NCBI GenBank assembly: GCA_018340375.1
Contig: JAFFJZ010000002.1
Coordinates: 48,380,001 to 48,444,000, forward strand
Direction of reading: 5' to 3'
Length of the DNA stretch: 64,000 nt
Origin: Gonatopus flavifemur
Taxonomy: Eukaryota > Arthropoda > Insecta > Hymenoptera > Dryinidae
Part shown: piece by piece, positions 46,262 through 56,600 of the stretch
Numbering within the stretch: position 1 is the stretch's first letter
Layout of the letters: each line of letters starts with the position of its first letter
Made by a program: the position numbers and the translations under genes
Notes under the pieces: generated by a model
Database searches by the model: none
What the model was told of the DNA's origin: nothing
What the model saw: the letters and a program-made list of their open reading frames with translations, nothing else

Positions 46262-47583
46262 GTTATTATTACACCATCATTGTGCAAGTATCCAACTGTC
46301 TTTTGAAGTGTGAAGTCATTTTATAGTTTCTGGTATCAAAAGTTTGCTTTTCATAAGACGAAAACTGTTAGGATCTAGTCTCTTTGTGAACGCTTGCTTG
46401 TGTTAGAGTGTGACCCAATTATTGTTCTTTGTGCATGTCCAAGTAAAGCTAGTTTAATGGAGATTACTGAAAAGATTTGTTAGGTTCCAACGAAGCCCAG
46501 AGAAGACTCGAACTATGTGATTAAGAAAAGGATTTCGCGAAAGAATCGAAGTAGATCAATCGATCCAAAGAACCCACATCAAAATTAATCAATAAAAAAA
46601 CTTTAATAAAAACAAACCCTCAATGATTGCCCAGATAGACCTGCACGGCAGAAACCTGATTAAGGAAAAAGAGTAGCAGTTACAACGTTGCTCAGAACTA
46701 AGATACAATTCAAAATATGTCGTTGATTATAACAATACAAGAGAATCGACGTTCTCGTGAGCAAACGCTCGAGAGGCACACTCACTCACAGACGAACATA
46801 TCGTTCTTTACAGGAAAACCTAGGACTCCATAGCACTAAAGGATATCCACGACCATTCAAACGTCATTCACACTCGATTACAAACTAATGAGTTCACCAC
46901 TCAAACTAAGGATATTCCTATCACACGAGCACTTCACGAAGCACACACAGCACGTAGCAATCGAAAGAACTATGAGAACCGTGCACTCAAGAAGATCACA
47001 CACTTGACGAAAGAAGAGATCAAAGAATCCCCGAGAAGCTTCTCAGAAGGAGCTAGCTAGCATCAGGCTAATAGATTCGAAGAATTGAGCGCAAAGACTT
47101 TGAAAGTTGAGAATTATACACATAACGAGAGTAAGGAACTGATCACCGATTGAACGCATGAGATATTGCTACCGTGTTGAGTGCTGCGCGAAGACTAATT
47201 TTCAAAGCGATAATTCGCAAAAGCCAGACCCCCTCTATCAACTGCCAAAAGTCAGGTGACCGTCCGAGCATTGAACCCGAATGCAAAGCCGGATCTAAGT
47301 ACATATAACCTGACAATTACACATACATATCATCATACACATATATCGATATACCTTACACAAATGCCTCCATACAGAAGCTTTACATTTGTACATATTT
47401 AAATGCGAAGGCTCTCCTCTCCAAAAATCCCGAACAAGGCCTCACATCACTCTAGAGAATGATTAAATCACTTCTTACAACAATCGATTGCAATTGGCAA
47501 TCATCCGAACTGGAATACAATTTAAATGTTCACTCCAATTCCAAGACCATGTCGTGCACACATATCATCGGTTAATCTCCGCT
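46262..47583. other. Stretch without open frames; possible LTR-like sequence
   Basis: No frame of 60 codons exists between about 46260 and 48200 on either strand. From TGTTAGGTTCCAACGAAG (46478) onward the sequence is unusually even in composition and contains TTAATCAATAAAAAAACTTT (about 46586), which inverted looks like an AATAAA/TTTATT region. This could be a solo LTR in reverse or a non-coding exon. I could not find a partner terminus or target duplication, so no firm call is made. Confidence 0.25.
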
Positions 47584-47863
47584 CCCACTGAGCATTTACG
47601 TTAGAACCTCGTATTAACATTGCGGCAATTTTGATGTGATCTTGGAAGTACCTGTTTTTCAATTTACAAATGCAATATTACAAAAGTAACTCATAGAAAT
47701 ATCATTGGAATATCACTTGACAACGTAACATGGCTGTAATTTACTTTTAATTGAATTCTGTAATATTACTGAAAGTACTGTAATTCTCATGACAAGTACT
47801 TTCAAGATCGCATCAATATCGCTGCAATATTAATGCAAGGTTCTAACAGAAATGCTCAGTGGG
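47584..47863. mobile_element. Palindromic MITE (CCCACTGAGCATTT ends)
   Basis: Arms of about 125 bp: CCCACTGAGCATTT, GTTAGAACCT, ATTAA(C/T)ATTGC(G/A)GC and TGATG(T/C)GATCTT, pairing in to ATTACAAAAGTAA/TTACTTT regions. The innermost part has several GTAATATTAC-type short palindromes. It has no clear target duplication: the flanks are GCT and CTT. Confidence 0.75.
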
Positions 47864-49398
47864 CTTTTTCTGATCAATTTGACCACATTTATAATACGAG
47901 AGAATGGATTTTCCAGCCAAAATAGAATGTTTCAACTCACTTTCATCCAAACAAAAAAATCATCAGTTCTCCAGTACGTACCTGCAACATAAAATATTTA
48001 AACGATAAATGAAATGCTGTGTGAGGAAAACAAAATTACCAGTATTTCACATTTTCCAAGTTTTTCAATGAAACTAAAAATTCACCCAAAATCAGTCCCC
48101 AGGATTTTACTATTGAAGATCGTGCTTTACATGTAGCACAAACTCCCTCAACTCCTCCTTCCTTTTTCATTCCACAATACGAAAGAAATATTATAACTCA
48201 ATGGATCGTCTGGAGCAGCACCCCATTTCCACAAGAAATTCTCTTTCCTCTCGCGTTACGAATTCTGTTTTTTTTTTTCATCCTTGCCTCGCTTTCCTTC
48301 TTCGTAAATGCAACTCGCAGATGGATGCGAATGTATATATTTACACAACATCCTACGCGTATGCATGCATCGTACGTGGATTGTGGGAATCTTCATGTGT
48401 ATAAAATAGAGGATCCGTGGTACCGCATATGTGTACCAGCTGATATCATTCCATCTCTTTTCTTTTTTTTTTATTTCTCTGTCATTCTATTCCTTTTTTT
48501 GTTTCGTTTCAATTTTGTTCTCTCCGCTATACGCACACCCGTGCCTGCTATTATTCAGTTCAGATCTACCCTACTCGTATCGAAGGCGGGAACACGATGG
48601 TCTAGGTGAAAACATGAGACGGAAAAAGACAAACGGATGAAAAAAAATTTACCGTTTGTATCGATTCGATGAAATTCGAATTGTCTGATTCATCGATGAT
48701 ACAAGTCGATGAATTGAGTCGAATTCGAGTATCTTGTGAAATCGGTTCTATACATCATTGTAGGGTTTGCACTGTTTTGGAAGAAAACTTGAAATTTTTC
48801 CTCTATATTTAAAGATTTGTTTTGATTCCATGGTTCGATTTATGAGTTTTAGTAGATGGCGTTGTACGAGAAATTGATTCAAATTTACTGGGCTTCTGAT
48901 GGAGATTTTTTTGGGTTCCGAGTTTGGAATGGTTCTGCTGCCTGATTGAAGGAAAATTGTGGGTTTTGTCAAAAAGTAGAAGATGTTTCTTTCGTTTTAC
49001 CACCAATAATAAGAGGGACCATGTGAAGGTAGTTAGGACAAAAGCACGAGATCTTTCCTTCAGACAGTCAATTGAACTAGGTCTTCGCACAAGACTCGCG
49101 TCAAAGAAAGATAAAATAGTTACCAATAATTGATCCAATCTCTTGAAATATCGAGATGATCACGATGATTTGAGCGTACGAATGGAATCAACGGGATGGG
49201 GTGGAACTTTGATCATTCAAACAAAATTAGCAGAGATATATGTCGAGATATGCAACAACACCTGGACCAAAACCGATACCTAGACTAGTTTCGAGACTGA
49301 GAGAATATTTTCTTTATCGTCTGCGATGAAATCGGAATTCCATGTGATTTTTTCACACTGTATTATAGTTAGAAGCTTGATTCTGTTCAAAATTTTCA

Positions 49399-49976
49399 CA
49401 CAGAGGAAAAAAAAGAGTATTTCTCCGCCTATTCCCTGGGACTGCGGGTTCCAGGTTAAAATACATTCTAAAACATACTCTATGTTGATCATTTCCGAAG
49501 GTATACAATTTCCTGGTGAGCATAACACTGGTTTTACGGGTGAAGTAGTATCAAATTTCGATAAAAATTTTGTGAAAATCAATAAACCTCGATAGGTTTT
49601 TCATAGAAAAGAATCCATTTTGTCAAGAATCTATCGATTCCGTCGATTTCTTTATCTCCAAAATCAATGTTATGCTCACCGGGAAATGGCATTTCCTCGC
49701 AAATGATCGACATCAGGTATTTTTCAGATTGCGATTCAACCTGAAACTCGTGGTCCCAAAAAAACTGGCGGATTTAGCGGTCACTCTTTGTAGTTAAATT
49801 TACTATGTGATTATTGTGCCCGAGGGACAGACTGACTTTCCAATGGCATTTACTGTGAAACATGGTGAATTTCATCATGTTTCTATTGTCTCGTCATAGT
49901 AAATTCCATCGTATATTCAGTCTGTTCCTCGGTTACAAAGTCCCATAATAAATTTAACTAGAAATTTTTCTCCGTG
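49399..49976. mobile_element. MITE with two internal inverted-repeat zones
   Basis: The ends are CACAGAGGAAAAAAAAGAG and the complement of CACGGAGAAAAATTTC, with CA and TA outside. Inside, 49421-49545 pairs with 49665-49780 (shared CCAGGTT, TGATCATTTCC/TCGATCATTTGC and CCTGGTGAGCATAACA). A second pair, 49793-49870 with 49880-49960, shares AGTTAAATTTA, GAGGGACAGACTGA and ATTTACT. The structure suggests one element inserted in or fused to another. A 100-codon frame at 49280-49582 is palindrome-driven. Confidence 0.6.
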
Positions 49977-50317
49977 TATGCGTCTTAAATTTTTAGAACA
50001 GTAAATATAGATCATTTTGCAATTCAAGACGAGAGTCTCGTGTGAAGCCCTGAATTAAACTTCCACCGAAGAACGTGCTCAAAGAATAAATGGTCGATGG
50101 GATAATTCAACAGTAGATAGTGAAGTCTGAGACACCTGGTGCATGTTTATAAGTACATCTGATCTCTTTTTCTGGAAAAATACTTCATCTTGTGTACAAA
50201 GTCGGCTTGATTGACACATTGTTCTTCCAAACACTACATTGGGAGGTTTTTCAAATGAACCTATAGACAATCTATTGTTGTTACTCGCCACCCTGATAAA
50301 AAAAAGTCCATTGGGTA

Positions 50318-50460
50318 AGGTAGCGAGTGCACGAAAGGCCATTTACCCAAAAGCGATAAAATCTGCAGCCCTTGAAGAGGGTTAGGAACTCCTAGTAATT
50401 ATCCTCGCATTCACAAATCATTGTCTTTCGGGTAAATGCAATTTCGGGCACTTGCTACCT
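50318..50460. mobile_element. Short MITE (AGGTAGC ends, TA-flanked)
   Basis: AGGTAGCGAGTGCACGAAA and the complement of AGGTAGCAAGTGCCCGAAA are the termini. They continue through GCATTTACCC-like arms of about 40 bp, with TA at 50316-50317 and 50461-50462. The loop (50360-50420) is unpaired. Confidence 0.75.
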
Positions 50461-51359
50461 TACTGTCTATTGAAACTCGTTAATTATTGAATTCCAATAT
50501 AAACTTCGCCACAGTACCATTCAAATACGGTGAATTCCTATTGGATCTCATCAATTCAACCGGTTTCGATAGGTTTCAACGAGTTTGAACAAGTGTGAAT
50601 TGTTCTTTATGGTTGCAGAGTTTGTATTAAATCTCATTAATCAATGGAATTCAATAGACTTCTTGGACTAGGACAATGAAATAATATAGAATCATCACAA
50701 AAGCGGAGGAAGCTTCTATTTGAGAGGTTATTTGAGTCAAAGGGAGAACCAATTTCAACTTCAGAAATAAGCAAAAAAAATAAAAAATGATGAGTGATCA
50801 TATTGAATTTTGATGTCATGTTATGGATCAGGATGATTTGGATTGAATCTTTGAAGATCAAATAAGTTATCGTCTCAAGAACTGCGAAGGAAACATGTGG
50901 GAAAAAATGTGACGAACAACAATCGTTGGGACCCCAAGAGAACACAAACTTGCAAAACGGCCCAATGGCAGTTCCTGAAGGTATTATTCTTCTGGGAAGT
51001 AAGTGATCAGTCTCAATAGTGGTTTGAAAGTCAGTTTTATTATTGTATTGAATTGTGTGGAAGTACCAATCCTTGAAGGATTGCACCATGTGACGTAAAC
51101 AGTAATGTCACAAAAAACGCGGTTTTTCCGCCAATTGAGTACTTCATGTAGAGCCAACCATTCATATTGCAGTGTTCAAAAGGTTTAGCCAATTAACCTT
51201 GTACTCCGCATTTTTCAATCGATCTATCAACTTACTAGGCTGTACATGGAGTCAACATTTTGGAAATACACTATACCTCATTGGGCACCATGGTGATAAA
51301 AAAGAATAGGTGTTCTCCGAATCTGAAAGAGTGAAAAATCAGACATTCCATCATTCCGC

Positions 51360-51580
51360 TAAGTCTTAGAAGTGGGCTTGTCCGTTTCGAGCCGGGTTTT
51401 TACTCGTTTCGAATGAACTTTCATTCTTTTAGAGTGGGGAATTGACTCTAGAATTGCAGTGGTTGTGAATTTCTAATCTCAAACCTTACACCATCAATCT
51501 AAAAGAATGAAAATTGTACTCGAAAATTTGACAAGCTCACTTTTAGCTTGCTGAAGAACGAAATTTCACTCCAAACATAT
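51360..51580. repeat. Imperfect inverted repeat around TTTCATTCTTTTAGA
   Basis: GTGGGCTTGTCCGTTTCGAG...TTTCATTCTTTTAGAG (51372-51440) pairs with the complement of 51497-51560. The region lies directly against the next MITE (51600) and may be a separate decayed element starting near 51300. Confidence 0.4.
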
Positions 51581-51599
51581 CAAAGAGTGATTCAACCTA

Positions 51600-52013
51600 C
51601 ACTGAGAGAAGAGCGATTTGGAGGTTCAGTAAATAGTATTATATTTGATTGATAAATCTGAATATTACTGAACTTTCAGCGATGTTTCACGAAATTTCAA
51701 GAAACATTACTGAAATTTTGCTTTACATTACTCAGTGTTCTACAATCGTTATTATAGAATACAATATTCATAACCAAATTTGCTGTGTAACACTCAATTA
51801 CTAGACGTTTAGGAATTGAGTGACACACAGCGAATTTGGTCATGAATATTGTATTATATAATAACGATTGTGGAACACTGAGTAATGTAAAGCAAAATTT
51901 CAATAATGTTTCTTGAAATTTCGTGAAAAGTTGCTGAAACTTCAGTAATATTCAGATTTATCGATCAAATATAATACTATTCACTGAACCTCCAAATCGC
52001 TCTTCTCTCAGTG
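51600..52013. mobile_element. 414-bp palindromic TA-flanked MITE (CACTGAG type)
   Basis: Two arms of about 200 bp are near-identical inverted copies. Landmarks are CACTGAGAGAAGAGCGATTT, GGAGGTTCAGT, AGTATTATATTTGAT, AAATCTGAATATTACTGAA and ATACAATATTCAT. TA flanks at 51598-51599 and 52014-52015. The loop (about 51800-51815) is short. Minus-strand frames here are palindrome-driven. Confidence 0.92.
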
Positions 52014-52015
52014 TA

Positions 52016-52978
52016 GGGGAAATGCAATAGCACATGAGACCCGTGACACAAAGAGGTTCACGTTTCCGTCTCCAATGGACCCAATCCCAATCATAGAATT
52101 GTTACCTTCGCTCATTTTTCCTAAATCATTGTCAGCAGATTGTGAAACTCTCTACCTGAAAATCGAGTTATGCTTGTCCAAAAATCCTTTGCAATCCAAG
52201 CACTTCGCACATCGTTTTGGAATGCAGACTGCCCAGCTCCATTAGTTTCGTTTAATTTCTCTATAGCTGTTCTTTTGAGTTTCTTTTAATTTTTGGAGCA
52301 CTTGATATTATTGATCTATTGCCTGGATTATCATTGAGTTCATTGAGTTGAAACTTCCCGAGCAAGCGTTTGAAAATTCATCAACCAAACACTCTTGTTC
52401 TCCATCCTAAGACATTTTTCTCTCTGTATTTCCAAATGAGGTGCGTATATGAGATTGATTTATTTCAACAACAATGGCGATTGTCTTGACAACCCTGGGG
52501 CAACTAAAAAAGCGTGTGAAACTCTTCACAAATTGTTCTCATCAATAAATACCCTTCGATACCGAATTGAGATGAGTGATACCAAGGCAAACATTTTGGA
52601 TTGCGTTTTGATTGAAAACAGAATTATAGAAAACCACTGCCGTTGTAACACTCTATCTTTGTTCATAATTATTCAATTACAATACCTAAGAACCAGTAAA
52701 ACACCTGAACTGTTCAGAGTTGGATTCTAGTCATATACCTCATGTATGTATGTTCCAATTTTGAAGTTATTGTACTATGAAATGCTTCAGAAACTTTAAC
52801 ATGTGACTGCAGGTCATCGATGATTAATAATAACAGAGCGTATGCATGGAGTGACGTTTTGAATAATAATTTCTTTGCAGCTCTAAGATGACAAGAAAGA
52901 AGGCGCCTATTTCATAAAGTAGCCATGGTCACGTTGCAGGTTCTAGCTCCTCTTGTCTAGTTGGAGGATTGCTGAAAC
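52016..52978. other. Stretch with no recognisable gene
   Basis: A 93-codon plus-strand frame at 52449-52730 has no motif I recognise. No inverted-repeat ends were seen. Confidence 0.4.
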
Positions 52979-52980
52979 TA

Positions 52981-53626
52981 GCACGGGAAAAATTATAGCT
53001 GTATCAGCTGTTTTAGCTATTATAGCTCAATTTTCCAGCATCTACAGAGCGGGTCATTTTTTAGCAATATTAACTAAAACTTAGCTGATGAAGCTAAAAG
53101 TTCTACTGCAGCAGCTGAAATTTACTTGTAGAAGCTATAATCATTTACATTGAATGGAATGACCGATAATGATAGAAGAGAATTTCCAGTGTAGCAGCCA
53201 TCAATTGGTTTTGGTAGCGTGAAGTGACTAGAGTAACAAAAACAGAAAACAAATGAAAAATAAGTAGGTAACTCTTCAACTTGATTCAAAGAGATCGGTT
53301 CTACACACTGTCAAAAATATGCGGAGTTTCCTCTCAATTCGGTGGTAGATTCCATTGCCTGATTATGAGGGAATTGAGGCTGTTCCATCAGAAAAAGGGA
53401 ACTTGTCTTCTATTTTGCGGGATTGTTCCGTTTTTTTTCAGTGTTATAAATTAGTCACATTCTTTCTCTCTCATACATGGATGTTCGGAGAAAATGATCA
53501 TAGCTAACAATTAGCTGTGGGAGTTATTTTTCAGTCACGGCAGTAAAATTCATTGCCATGGTAGCTAAAATTTAACTGTTACAGCAATACTTTCGGCTTT
53601 CTAAAGATCAGATATATTTCCGTGTG
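52981..53626. mobile_element. AGCTG-repeat element, TA-flanked, with a nested MITE
   Basis: The left end GCACGGGAAAAATTATAGCT and the right end (complement of CACACGGAAATATATCTGAT) lie beside TA at 52979-52980 and 53627-53628. Both sides are filled with AGCTGT, TAGCTA and CAGCTG motifs (53000-53145 and 53495-53590). A 141-bp MITE sits between them. The same repeat type is at 34463-34611. Confidence 0.6.
53304..53444. mobile_element. 141-bp MITE nested in the AGCTG element
   Basis: TA|CACACTGTCAAAAATATGCG and the complement of ACACTGAAAAAAAACGGAAC|TA are the ends. TA lies at 53302-53303 and 53445-53446. The pairing is short and imperfect. Confidence 0.5.
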
Positions 53627-53628
53627 TA

Positions 53629-56600
53629 CCATTCCCAGGCAGCAACACAGCGTTTCAATTGCGCATTCATTGTATATTCTCATAAGCGCCCAAGATTTTT
53701 TTTCAGTGAGAGTGCATAAAACGGTGCTACATTCAGTGCATTTGAAACGCTACATTGATACCTGGGTTCGACCAAAGTGCATACATTTTGATGTGAAAAT
53801 AAGATTCTTATGATCGGGACTTAAGTAGGATAATATTTATTTCTCTCTCATTTCAAGCTCCTTTTGATGAGTTTTCGTCCGAAAATATTCAACCTCAGTT
53901 CCTTTCTTCTCCACCATGGATATGAAATATTCACTCCACAACAAATACCACTAAAGTTTTGAGTGTTTAATTTTCCGAAGAAATATTTTCTTTTCGATTG
54001 GTATTCGTGTTCAATTCTTTTAACAGATTCTACATCTTTTCCGAAGTACGTCTCCGATAGCGCTCAACAAATCTCGAACCGCTTGGTGGAGAGAAGAAGA
54101 TTTAGTAGCACGTCATAGTTCTGGGAACCGTATAATCCCGAGATACTCTAGTCGTTTATCAATCGCAACCCCAACTTAATCGTTGGAGAGGCTGAATTCT
54201 CTTCCCAAATTTTGAGGGGAGTAATTGCCTCGTTTTTTTCCCCCTAGAAACTCTTTCCATCTTCGCTCGCACTAGCAAAACTATTCTTCGAGCACCGACA
54301 ATGATTTTCATAACTCGGAGAATACAAACGTTCCAATATCTTATCCCCAGGTAAATACGACAAGTCTCCAAAAAATTCAAACTCCATGTTCCACGAGAGG
54401 CTTTAGATTTGAAAGAAAATAATGACAAGCTTGCGTGTATAAATGGCATCCAACGGATTCCGTCCGTGGAATTGTGAAATGAATATCTGGTATTCTTTTG
54501 TGGGCGTACTTGATTTATACCGTTGACGATTATGACGAGTTCTCGTTGCTTCCCGTACCATCCTCCGAGTTTCCAGTGGGACGATCTGAATCCCAACAAA
54601 TAATGCAAATGAAAAATTGACTGGAATGGATTTGTTTTCCTTTCTCTCTCAAGAGCGGAAACTATTACAACGTCGTGAAGGTGTTTTGTGAGAATGTCTC
54701 AATTCGGGAATATGATTGATCGATCATCATTGTTTGTATGTGTCCAGTCAAGCCCTGTCATCTTTCATCTTCACGATTCATTGGGATTACACGTTTTACA
54801 TTTGAATTTCGTGTATCTCGTATCTTTGTTCGTCCATATCATCTGATTAATTAGTTTTGATACCTTTTGAGACATGTGAAAATATCTCTTCCCGAATCCA
54901 AACGATTACTCACAAGGGGATGGATTTGAAAACACCTTCACTGAACTTACTTGATACACTTTTCTTCCTACATGCTTAGATTATGTCTGCGACAGTTACT
55001 TTCGAAAAACTTCCAAATCAAATGTAATAAGCTCTTTCAGAATCTGGAAATATCCTCTATGATCTTCCAGCAGACGGATTTCATTCATTTTTATGTGGAA
55101 TACAAAATCTGACATGACATAAAGAAAAATACAAACTGCCTAGACAATTTTCGTACTTCTTTTTCATCCAAGTTTTGCCTCTATTCGCAGAATTTCATCT
55201 TATCGAGTTGTTATTCCTGCGTAACTTGAGGATTATCCCGCTCCATAGACTCAATAAGAGGACAAGGGAGGATAGGTAACCTTGCCGGTAGCTGTGGAGT
55301 GCAACAATAAAAGTGCATTATTTCAATAACCGAAGCGATTCTTCCGAGCCAGCGGTCCCTGACGACAGGAAACAACATACCCTGGCGTTCGGCCAGACGT
55401 TAAAGAAATTCCTAAATCCCGGTCTTCCCAATAATCGGATGTGCTCCTGCAGTGTGTTCCTGCACAATGCAGTTATCCACTCCAATGAATTCATCCTACT
55501 TTAAGAAGTAACTAGGAACTTATCCTATCCAACATTCAAGCGAACGGAACAGGAAACAGGGAGATTCTCTCTTTTCCTCCTCCTTCTTCCTATTATCCGT
55601 TCGGGAAATATGTACAAAAATTGATATTCTATCGAATTCACGTCCTCTTCGACGACGGTCAAATCTCACATCTACTCAATTTTTTTTTGAAGAATATTTG
55701 AATATATATCGTTATGAAAGGAATCAGTTCTCTGACACAATGAGAGGGTATGAGTTTCATAAACAGAAATTCTTTCCCACAAGAACATGTTTGCAATAAC
55801 GTAAAGCACTATTCTGTATTGTTTCTAGAAACCCGCCGTTTGTTAATAATCTTATTTCACATACACTTCCTGGATGTTGGGCGAGTTCCAGGATTTCCCC
55901 GAACTTTATCGTATCTATATATGCGAGTATTTTAACGTCCTCTTATCCGGATGAGCTGCTGGTCGAGTGGATAAGAATGGTTATTGGTATCGATAAATTC
56001 GTGCTGAAGTTCGAAGATAGAATGGACGGAGGAAAAAATGTATTATGAATCACCTGGAGTATCAGCTTTTCGGAACTTTCATGGGATGATATTTTCTCTC
56101 CTCTTCTCAAAGTCACAAGAGAACGTCTCATTCGAATTTCTCCAATCGTCATTTATCATATATCACTTCATAGTTATTTCATAATTTGAGGAATATTGTG
56201 GAAAGATATGAAAAAACTATAGGACATTGAATGTCTAATATGTGAACTGACCCTCAGGTAAATGATGACGAGGACAGTTTCACAAAGCCAATTCGAAGGA
56301 TCCAACATTTGCCGTTTGTATAAAAATACCCTACCCCCTGCCTCCCCCATCCCTCATCTCCAGAGACGATATGGCTCCTAAGAACGATAGAATTTCACCG
56401 TCTTTCCATTCTTTCTCGACTGTTTATCTGTCTGTACGTTTCATCCGAGAGTTGTGTTGCTTTTCGTGTTTTCTTTATCCTTTTTCAACACTCGGTTCCT
56501 CTCAGTTTACCAACGGTTCCTTGGGATCTCAAAGAGGAATCTTGGTACGCAGGTGTCCCGCGGCGAAGATTCCTGAAGGAGATTTTCTGTCAAGAGAAAG

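Noticed and set aside
48809..49138. 109-codon minus-strand frame
   Set aside because: Two other frames overlap it on both strands and no motif is recognisable.
51697..51903. 68-codon minus-strand frame
   Set aside because: It lies entirely inside the palindromic MITE.
54159..54608. 149-codon minus-strand frame
   Set aside because: No recognisable domain, no repeat support and no exon signals I could trust. A frame of this length is possible by chance in a 64-kb window.
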